DNA of 64,000 bases from Pachyseris speciosa (taxonomy: Eukaryota > Cnidaria > Anthozoa > Scleractinia > Pachyseridae): contig JAEMWC010000262.1 of the NCBI GenBank assembly GCA_016490735.1, positions 842,501-906,500 on the forward strand, written 5' to 3'. The notes beneath the pieces are model-generated. The model was not told the DNA's origin, did not search any database, and saw nothing but the letters and a program-made list of their open reading frames with translations. Below, one piece after another: positions 60,628 through 64,000 of this stretch. Every line of letters begins with the position of its first letter. Positions within the stretch are counted from its first letter, which is position 1. Both the position numbers and the translations under genes were made by a program.

Positions 60628-63600
60628 GCGAACCAACGAAACGACCAGCTCCCAATTGGCTTGTTAGCTCAGTTGGTAGAGCACTGGATTTTGCCATGTG
60701 GCACTGCACCGGTATCGCAGAGGTCGTGGGTTCAAACCCCGTACAAGCCTGAATTTTTTTTTCAGGCTTTATTTTCACTACTGCTTCAGTAATGTTCATA
60801 ACTGCGATAATCATTCACATACTCATTTTTTTCATTCACTGTTTTAACTTATTAAACAGTAGCCACCTGCAGTCCTTGACTGCCTCTCTGTATGTCTGGG
60901 TGGGTAATATCATCTTTCCATGCATCGATCCTGATCTAAAAAACACTGTTTAATGGTCAAGCTACGCAACATAGCTACGCAATCTAATGTTGTACTGTAG
61001 AGTCAGTTCAATTCATCCTCTTTCCTGTTCTTACTTCAACTAACGCTAGTCATGACATGGTCAGCGGTTTCTTGGATAAACCAGTCAACCGTTGTAGCTA
61101 CTGAAACTGTAAAAAGCCCATTCATTCAATTTGCCTATAAATCCTTGAATACGTTCGCGACTTCTGTTTTATCTACTTTCTGTTAGGACACCTTGACGCC
61201 CTCCTCCGAAGCCTGATCATTGGCTGTTTGGGCAGATATGGCAACATAGCCACCGTTGCTGAAGCTTGTAGGAGATTTGATGCTCACTGTAAGGGTGAAT
61301 CCACGATCCCTGCTGACTTGAGGTCAGCTGTGTACGGCACTGTTCTAAAGCATGGTGATGCCAGCACACTGGAGGCCATGATGAAACTGTTTAGGGAAGC
61401 GGATTTGCATGAGGAGAAGGTTCGACTCATGAGAAACATGGGAGCTGTTTCACAACCTGAACTCATCAAGAAAGTCATGGATTTTGGCATGTCTGTAAGT
61501 TTTCTGGTTCTTTTCATCACAAACCCTGGTTTAGTGTCACTTATATTTCATCGCAAACTCACCGATTATGTACTGTTTATGTAACAACAACAACAACAAT
61601 TTATTGACAAATTCAGATAGGTATAAGAAGCTTGTCCCGCAAATAGCCGGGATAAGACGTGCACGAGAACATATCAGAAAAAAAATAAATAAATAAAAAT
61701 GAATTACTTTACATAATAATAGATGGTTTCACGGTTATTGGCGCCATATTAACTATGGGGCAAACGCGACGAAAATTACAGTAAATGCATGGGAATTTGA
61801 CCGACTTTAAACCTCTGTATTGTAACAGCGCTACAAAGAGGCGGATTTCCGCAGCGAAAATTTCCTTCAAAAGACATTTGTACTGAAATTATTTTCATGA
61901 AGTATAAAGGACGGATTCAGGCTACAACGACCGTAAACGAATTTTTAAGATTTCATACAAACCTCTCTAATCAAAATTATGCAAATTACCGCTAATTTAG
62001 AAGCAAATGAGAAGATTTATAATTCGAAATTACGGACGTTAACGTTGTACCTTCGTTAATGGCCTTATTTTCTGATGAATGAACGATATCAATAAAACCG
62101 TTAAAAGTAGTGGCAAATGTTGGAAATTTGCCTCTTTTTAACGGCGTTACAGCGATTCAAAGTCGGAAAATCCCATACATTTACTGTAATTTTAACCGCG
62201 TTTGCCCCACAGTTAATATGGCGCCAATAACCGTGAAACCATTTATGCGGGTTTGATTAAGCTATGCAACAAAATTAAAATAAATTACAGGTAATTTTAT
62301 TATCATTAATAATGCAATCAAAAAGAGATGAAGAGAGAAAAGGAGAATCAGATTATACTAGCAAAAGAGAAGGACAAAAGAGGATCAGTTTTTCATTGGG
62401 TCAATTATCGTTTCCACTTCAATATAGGAGTCTACAATTTCAAGTATGTCAAATAACTTTCCTGCAGCAACCACGTAACTCATATTGAACAAAGTACAAG
62501 CGAGCCTATTCACCGTCTTTCATTGTAATAGTCACACTTCAAAATATCATTTAGACTGAGATTCAGATTGAATGATGTTTTTAGTGCTGGCAATAGGAGA
62601 CAAACCATTTTAGTGGTCACACCTAAGGATTTCATTTGAAGCGATGTAAAAAGAAAAGAGCTGAATTCCACACTGCAGCTTCTGTAGTTCCAACGAGTAT
62701 TTTGGGAAATGCAATGTGCAATGTTTCTTTTTTATCTTCCAAGAATATGTTCTACAGCGATAACTTTCGGATGTAATGTAAAACAAATACACACTATATA
62801 AGCGCAGCCTTCCATGAGGCATCAACATTTTCCAGTGAAGTGAAAACACTGCGACGGAGCGTTTATTGTTGTCTTGCGTTCTCACAAGACCAACCCCCCC
62901 CGCCCCCGAAAAGACTCGGAAGAACAAGTTACATTCATTTTAGAATGAATCAGTTCACTAATTTGGAATTCATTCGACCAGCTCCAGCCGAATAATATCC
63001 CTAAATACGCTTTATATCAGCCACTCTGCACAGGCCTCCAACATGCCGCCAGTTGATCTTTCTTTGTTAGTACTTGTTAACAGATATATTTATTCTTTTT
63101 TAGGACGAAGTTCGTTCCCAGGACACTGTTTTTGTGATTGCAGGCGTCACTGGCAGGTCAGTGCCCTTTTCGTTATGTTAATGAATACTGAATTTCAATG
63201 TAACAAAGATTCCTGTATCTAAGACCCTTACACAGATGGTAGAATCTGATCCTGTTTCCTCGTTGGTATTTCAGTGTGACAGGGCGTGAGATGGCCTGGA
63301 AATTTGTCCAGGATAACTGGGATGAACTCTACAATCGTTATGAAGGAGGATTTTTGCTAAGCAGACTCGTCCAGGTAATTGACTTAAAGATTTCGATTTC
63401 TGCCTTGTAATCGTTCGGTATTCCCTTTATTAAGCCCCCTCCACTCCCCCATCCTTTGATTGGCCTCCTCCTCCTCCCCATTCCTTCATGCAAAGTAGTC
63501 TTTAACCAAAGAATCCAGAAAATATTTAATAATTCTCCCACTATTAAGCCAGCTTCCATATTTCTCACTCAATAAAGTATTAATTTCACTGCTCGTCTTC

Positions 63601-63847
63601 TAATGTCTAATAATGTATCAGTTAAATGGTTATCAAGAAACGCGATGAATATAAACACAGGAATAGGGCATAAAAACCCTCACCTTCTCGGCCGTTCCAC
63701 TGTGGGAAGGCTTTATAGCAGAAATACACACTTGGCTGTGATCTCTAGCTGCAAATGAGGCTTGTTTTCCATCTCTGCTACCATTGTTTTCCTTTACAGT
63801 TAACTACATCAATGTTTGTAACTGAAGAGGCTGCCAAAGAGGTTGAG
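26419..63847 (+). CDS. NPEPPS: Puromycin-sensitive aminopeptidase (M1 family), spliced, 3' end beyond window
   Basis: Twenty-three coding exons, all in phase: 26419-26691, 27361-27442, 30597-30796, 31349-31456, 31747-31947, 34381-34477, 34653-34686, 40175-40245, 43742-43776, 44868-44876, 46081-46232, 47072-47084, 50449-50553, 52830-52890, 52992-53101, 53718-53781, 54408-54541, 55039-55173, 57405-57624, 61187-61494, 63104-63156, 63275-63374, 63800-63847. They encode 871 residues; roughly 50 more are expected from the human protein (919). M1 hallmarks: GAMENWG at 321-327, zinc site HELAH at 357-361 with the third ligand Glu380 18 residues on, catalytic Tyr443 in AISYSKGAS, then the C-terminal ERAP1-like helical domain. 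Family role: cytosolic zinc aminopeptidase trimming proteasome-derived peptides. Residues 1-49 contain no acidic residue and many Phe, Ser, Lys and Arg, resembling a presequence; a conserved start [12 protein letters not shown] is at 26566. An in-frame stop (26404-26406) makes 26419 the first possible start. Confidence 0.95.
26692..27360 (+). other. NPEPPS intron 1, nothing recognised
   Basis: Bounded by GAG|GTGGGT and TATTTAG|GTTGG. It holds a T/C-rich stretch near 27005-27130 but no repeat family that I can name. Confidence 0.5.
27709..28716 (+). mobile_element. piggyBac-like non-autonomous element, copy 1
   Basis: Starts TTAACCCATTGACTACCGG and ends GGTGCCAATAGGTTAG, about 1.0 kb. It is closely similar along its whole length to 42014-43029, which keeps TTAA at both ends. 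TTAA target duplication next to CCC...GGG termini is the piggyBac signature. The reading frame at 28289-28711 is not kept in the other copy, so it is probably not coding. In NPEPPS intron 2. Confidence 0.7.
29026..29579. mobile_element. hAT-like non-autonomous element
   Basis: The 17-bp ends are exact inverted copies, GCAGTGTTCTCCCCAGG and CCTGGGGAGAACACTGC, enclosing about 520 bp without coding features. The CAGTG-type terminus suggests hAT, but I see no clear 8-bp target duplication, so the superfamily is uncertain. Confidence 0.55.
29829..30206 (+). repeat. Retrozyme-like repeat around a hammerhead ribozyme
   Basis: A block GTGGCTTCAGCTTACTTGAT (from 29906) recurs with few changes at 30160, a 254-bp direct period, and the monomer between them holds the hammerhead fold at 30023-30089. 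The left edge (29829-29905) is an inverted copy of 29910-29986, making a palindrome with arms of about 75 bp. Tandem monomers of 170-400 bp carrying a type I hammerhead are characteristic of animal retrozymes; Penelope terminal repeats also carry them. This copy is a partial dimer within NPEPPS intron 2. Confidence 0.65.
30023..30089 (+). ncRNA. Type I hammerhead self-cleaving ribozyme
   Basis: All hammerhead elements are present in order: stem I outer strand AGCATTAGC (30023-30031), internal loop TAT, GCCATG (30035-30040), core CTGATGA (30041-30047), stem II GGCC-TAACAA-GGCC (30048-30061), core GAAA (30062-30065), a very short stem III (AC/GT around AGCT), cleavage triplet GTC ending at 30073, then CATGGC (30074-30079) and GCTAATGCT (30081-30089), the exact complements of the two stem I strands. 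Predicted cleavage is between 30073 and 30074. The sense strand matches NPEPPS, so it would also be present in that gene's pre-mRNA. Short stem III and an internal loop in stem I are typical of retroelement hammerheads. Activity is untested. Confidence 0.88.
31568..31622. repeat. AAT/ATG trinucleotide microsatellite
   Basis: A run of AATAAT units passing into GATGATG units in NPEPPS intron 4. Confidence 0.8.
31948..34380 (+). other. NPEPPS intron 5, unassigned sequence
   Basis: About 2.4 kb between exons 5 and 6. A palindrome-like block near 33683-33703 (GGCCAGGAGCCAGG ... CCCTGGCC) and repeated TTAGCTTTTTTCACAACTG units near 34100-34150 are the only structures noted. No gene seen; the frame 32035-32268 has no recognisable domain. 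Confidence 0.4.
34880..35065 (+). pseudogene. Penelope-like GIY-YIG endonuclease fragment
   Basis: The plus strand reads [20 protein letters not shown], matching the CNxC-YVGYT start of the GIY-YIG domain of another Penelope subfamily, followed by an [13 protein letters not shown] block. No RT lies upstream. It is next to the left end of the Ngaro-like element (35171). Confidence 0.6.
35171..35460 (-). repeat. Ngaro-like 3' terminal direct repeat with minisatellite
   Basis: Starts ACAAAGCTACCACGTACCAT and contains about seven units of a 24-25-bp minisatellite (like AAGCTTGTGAACCGCTTGACC), ending near CTTAGTTAAATTACATTTAA. The partner repeat at 39784-40125 has more units. Confidence 0.75.
35755..36700 (-). 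pseudogene. Tyrosine recombinase of the Ngaro-like element, broken
   Basis: The N-terminal core-binding part ([20 protein letters not shown]) continues from the RNase H frame. The first catalytic region reads [14 protein letters not shown] near 36240-36290, and after a frame change the C-terminal block [16 protein letters not shown] ends with [13 protein letters not shown] (HxxR and the nucleophile Tyr). The residues expected for an R-H-R-Y recombinase can be seen but lie in different frames. Confidence 0.72.
36760..37200 (-). pseudogene. RNase H domain of the Ngaro-like element
   Basis: Minus-strand frames give an SSDAS-like start, [31 protein letters not shown] and NPIADSLS. These correspond to the D-E-D-D acidic residues of a retroelement RNase H. 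Frames are partly separated from the RT. Confidence 0.65.
37249..37874 (-). pseudogene. Reverse transcriptase of the Ngaro-like element, frameshifted
   Basis: The upstream piece (37874-37617) holds [17 protein letters not shown] (first catalytic Asp) and [12 protein letters not shown]. The downstream piece (37617-37249), in another frame, begins [11 protein letters not shown] (catalytic YLDD) and continues through [17 protein letters not shown] and [15 protein letters not shown]. The break falls just before the YLDD box, so the copy is inactive. Confidence 0.82.
38428..39410 (-). pseudogene. Gag-like ORF1 of the Ngaro-like element, frameshifted
   Basis: Frame 39410-38646 carries the conserved ORF1 region ([37 protein letters not shown]). 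The Cys/His-rich segment that normally follows ([14 protein letters not shown]) is in a different frame (38802-38428). A Ser/Pro-rich N-terminal part may lie upstream to 39795. Confidence 0.6.
39784..40125 (-). repeat. Ngaro-like 5' terminal direct repeat with expanded minisatellite
   Basis: The same start as the 35171 repeat but with two or three extra 24-bp units and a small insertion (TTAATA near 39973), which explains the length difference between the two terminal repeats. Confidence 0.75.
40713..41005. mobile_element. Two adjacent palindromic MITEs
   Basis: The first (40713-40881) has arms containing TTTGTTCTGTTATAAAGCAC and GACAAGAGCA with complements to the right. The second (40889-41005) starts AACAATTATTCTAC and ends with its exact complement, enclosing a GGCGCGTAGCGCC core. 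Both are non-coding and in NPEPPS intron 8. Confidence 0.65.
42014..43029 (+). mobile_element. piggyBac-like non-autonomous element, copy 2
   Basis: Starts TTAACCCATTGACTACCGG and ends GGTGCCAGTGGGTTAA, with intact TTAA on both sides. Nearly identical to 27709-28716 and in the same orientation. Short imperfect terminal inverted repeats (CCCATTGACTACC / GGTGCCAGTGGG). Small indels break the frame open in copy 1, which argues against a shared protein. In NPEPPS intron 8. Confidence 0.75.
43565..43686 (-). mobile_element. tRNA-derived SINE
   Basis: On the minus strand an A-box-like TGGCCGAGCGGTTAGGG is followed by a B box GGTTCAAATCC, as in tRNA-Ser/Leu-type heads. A second B-box-like GGTTCAAGTCC lies at 43567-43577. 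It lacks a tRNA acceptor stem, so it is a SINE and not a tRNA gene. It ends about 55 bp before NPEPPS exon 9. Confidence 0.65.
44045..44160 (+). repeat. Dispersed repeat shared with the 10.1-kb LINE end
   Basis: Contains ATAAGGACAATAAACCGTAG and follows the same order of blocks as about 10090-10190, at lower identity. Probably the same retroelement 3' region, without the pentamer tail. Confidence 0.5.
44242..44680. mobile_element. Decayed GAAGGGCT-family element: hairpin module plus part of body
   Basis: A 148-bp module (44242-44389) starts GAAGGGCTCAGTGG and ends AAGCCCTTC. It is followed by ATATG and by diverged body sequence (CCAAATGCTCGTAACTGA, then GAGAGTTGCTTTCAGACT) that matches the bodies at 10574 and 48000-49560. 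The other end is missing. Confidence 0.6.
44868..44876 (+). CDS. NPEPPS: 9-nt NPEPPS microexon (Ile-Thr-Met) inside the zinc site
   Basis: CTTTCAG|ATAACCATG|GTAGGT. The three codons fill exactly the gap between exon 9 (ending [11 protein letters not shown]) and exon 11 (starting [10 protein letters not shown]) and keep the 18-residue spacing between the second zinc His and the third ligand Glu. The human protein has Val-Thr-Met at the same place. Without this exon the frame holds but the spacing drops to 15. Confidence 0.85.
44977..45148. mobile_element. Palindromic MITE, 172 bp
   Basis: Arms run inward from AATAGCATGATTTGT and its complement, with a second matching block ATTTGGCATAAATACCACAA. 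Located between NPEPPS exons 10 and 11. Confidence 0.7.
45868..46045 (-). mobile_element. tRNA-derived SINE just before NPEPPS exon 11
   Basis: The minus strand shows the A box TTAGCTCAGTTGGTAGAGC and the B-box region GGTCGTGGGTTTGATTCC, followed by a hairpin tail (AGGCTTTATTT preceded by CCTGAAG). The same family occurs at 54.7, 60.0 and 60.7 kb. It lies about 35 bp upstream of the exon 11 acceptor. Confidence 0.75.
47072..47084 (+). CDS. NPEPPS: 13-nt NPEPPS microexon
   Basis: CCCTTCAAG|CCACCCAATTGAG|GTATGT. It completes a split Ser codon and adds His-Pro-Ile-Glu, corresponding to the SHPIEV segment of the human protein. Both flanking phases require it. Confidence 0.82.
47561..50151. mobile_element. 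2.6-kb foldback element of the GAAGGGCT family
   Basis: Two arms of about 965 bp (47561-48529 and 49184-50151) are inverted copies of each other around a 650-bp loop. The outer 215 bp of each arm is itself a palindromic module (47561-47780 and 49939-50151) that starts with a GAAGGGCT-like end and stops with CAGCCCTTC, so each end can form its own hairpin within the larger one. The arms match the body at 10574-11500. AATT flanks all module borders. No transposase frame; the short frames are arm shadows. In NPEPPS intron 12. Confidence 0.8.
50554..52829 (+). other. NPEPPS intron 13, nothing recognised
   Basis: About 2.3 kb of AT-rich DNA. The frames at 51548-51802 and 52105-52332 have no domain, no relation to neighbouring exons and no splice support, so I treat the interval as non-coding. 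Confidence 0.45.
53455..53665 (+). repeat. Polypurine tract with long G runs
   Basis: About 200 bp almost wholly A/G on the plus strand, with GGAAGGAAGGAAGGAAG and several runs of 6-12 G. It could form triplex or G-quadruplex structures. It lies just upstream of NPEPPS exon 16 and may affect sequencing accuracy. Confidence 0.75.
54655..54760 (-). mobile_element. Diverged tRNA-derived SINE
   Basis: The minus strand retains TTAGCTCAGTAGGTAGAGC but the B-box region is mutated. It is followed by the GAGCTGGTCATTTTGTTGG-type flank seen with the other copies. Older copy of the 45.9-kb family. Confidence 0.6.
55440..55540. repeat. Mirrored TTTAATC and GATTAAA heptamer arrays
   Basis: About three TTTAATC units (55445-55467) face about eight GATTAAA units (55483-55537), an inverted pair of heptamer arrays about 15-20 bp apart. 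Confidence 0.75.
55541..55960 (+). repeat. Possible Penelope-like 3' non-coding tail
   Basis: The segment holds CAACGACCAGTGTATTTATA and a hairpin-prone block GACTTCGTCAGCTCAGGTTG followed by AAAACGTCAG and TCAGGACTACACTCACCC. From memory this resembles tails of Penelope-family copies in marine invertebrates. There is no coding part here, so the call is tentative. Confidence 0.35.
57113..57240. repeat. Degenerate GAGTACGAACGGGT tandem
   Basis: Five or six imperfect units of 15-25 bp built on GAGTACGAAC, ending about 165 bp before NPEPPS exon 19. Origin unknown. Confidence 0.55.
57840..58640 (+). other. NPEPPS intron 19, unassigned part
   Basis: A 143-codon frame at 58148-58579 is open but shows no domain or family resemblance, has Cys/Leu-rich low-complexity segments, and lies within the intron. 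Two related TATCGGAT blocks with nearby CCAATCA (58056-58080 and 58112-58143) suggest repeat-derived sequence. Confidence 0.35.
58680..58970 (+). mobile_element. tRNA-derived SINE within duplicated flanks
   Basis: A box ATAGCTCAGTCGGTTCGAGC and B box GGTTCAAACCC on the plus strand (58760-58820). Similar sequence CCGCAGTTCATATATGATTT lies on both sides (about 58663 and 58932), suggesting insertion into, or copying with, a local repeat. Confidence 0.65.
59700..60290 (-). mobile_element. SINE-containing composite repeat, tandem then inverted
   Basis: A segment starting GTGAGAATGAATATGTGAAA occurs at about 59706 and again at 59909, and an inverted copy runs to about 60285. The first copy has a deleted SINE head (59815-59870); the second has a full tRNA-like head on the minus strand (60040-60113: TTAGCTCAGTCGGTAGAGC, GGTTCGAATCC). 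Confidence 0.65.
60296..60500 (+). mobile_element. Second tRNA-derived SINE family
   Basis: A box TTGGCGCAGTGGTGAGAGC and B box GGTTCGATTCC, then a conserved-looking body ending TTTTCCCCTCTCC and a tail of ATTTG-type pentamers. The head differs from the 60.7-kb family. Confidence 0.7.
60535..60628. repeat. TTA trinucleotide microsatellite
   Basis: About 31 uninterrupted TTA units between two SINEs; likely length-polymorphic. Confidence 0.95.
60635..60830 (+). mobile_element. tRNA-derived SINE with insertion in the tRNA-like head
   Basis: TTAGCTCAGTTGGTAGAGC (60663-60681) and GGTCGTGGGTTCAAACCCC, with the AGGCTTTATTTTCACTACTG tail. Compared with the 60.0-kb copy, the region between the A and B boxes has an extra stretch of about 20 bases (GGATTTTGCCATGTGGCACT). 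Confidence 0.7.
61722..62242. mobile_element. 521-bp MITE with inverted repeats of about 88 bp
   Basis: The ends ATGGTTTCACGGTTATTGGC and its exact complement continue inward with few mismatches for about 88 bp (GGCGCCATATTAACT, GGGGCAAACGCG, TTACAGTAAATG). No coding capacity. In NPEPPS intron 20, about 230 bp after exon 20. Confidence 0.8.
62243..63103 (+). other. NPEPPS intron 20, remaining part
   Basis: No gene or named repeat. One C-rich run (62895-62908) is present. The minus-strand frame 62610-62927 has no recognisable domain. Confidence 0.4.
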
Positions 63848-63884
63848 GTAAGGTGTACATGTCTAATATGGCATTTCGCGTGGT

Positions 63885-63962
63885 GGTGATGATAATCATG
63901 ATGGTGGTGGTGGTGGCCGTGACGGTTGTGATGATAGCTGTGGTGGTGGTTGTGATGGTTCC
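63885..63962. repeat. GTG/GAT-rich simple repeat at the window edge
   Basis: Imperfect GTGGTGGTGATGATAATC-type trinucleotides in the intron following NPEPPS exon 23. Confidence 0.65.
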
Positions 63963-64000
63963 ATCTGGTCTAGTGTCTCGTGGCCGTAGACGAGCTTAGT

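Noticed and set aside
1..64000. CRISPR array, operon or prokaryotic defence island
   Set aside because: Both genes have many GT-AG introns; the tandem repeats seen are microsatellites, minisatellites and transposon parts without regular spacers.

Overview
This is animal (metazoan) nuclear DNA: AT-rich, intron-dense and crowded with short transposable elements. The repeat mix (Penelope-like elements, an Ngaro-like tyrosine-recombinase retrotransposon, tRNA-derived SINEs, many palindromic MITEs, a retrozyme-like ribozyme repeat, TTAGGG-type telomere-like tracts) and the form of the two genes suggest an anthozoan cnidarian, probably a stony coral. The organism is an inference; I could run no search.

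Two spliced genes account for almost all convincing coding sequence, and they diverge from a short shared interval near 26.2-26.4 kb. On the minus strand, 24.3 kb down to 5.9 kb, lies a complete MPND gene (RAMA plus JAMM/MPN protein). I assembled 13 coding exons whose phases all agree, giving 581 codons, with a possible extra 7-nt coding start exon at 26.18 kb. On the plus strand, from 26.4 kb to the window edge, lies a puromycin-sensitive aminopeptidase (NPEPPS, M1 zinc peptidase). I assembled 23 coding exons, all in phase (871 codons); the last part of the protein lies beyond the window. The HExxH-x18-E zinc site is split over three exons, the middle one only 9 nt long.

Layout. 1-5.8 kb: intergenic repeats, including a LINE tail and a decayed Penelope-like composite. 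5.9-24.3 kb: MPND; its introns hold a LINE 3' end, a 2.24-kb tandem duplication with three palindromic end modules and telomere-like tracts, and several MITEs. 26.2-26.4 kb: presumed bidirectional promoter. 26.4-63.8 kb: NPEPPS; its introns hold two copies of a piggyBac-like non-autonomous element, a repeat with a complete type I hammerhead ribozyme fold (30.0 kb), a decayed Ngaro-like retrotransposon (35.2-40.1 kb), a 2.6-kb foldback element (47.6-50.2 kb), a SINE cluster (58.7-60.8 kb) and a 521-bp palindromic MITE (61.7 kb).

Nothing suggests that the two genes form one pathway; their link is head-to-head position. The observations most worth following are the intronic hammerhead ribozyme, the family of DNA elements whose ends are themselves hairpins with GAAGGGCT termini, and the 9-nt exon inside the aminopeptidase active site.
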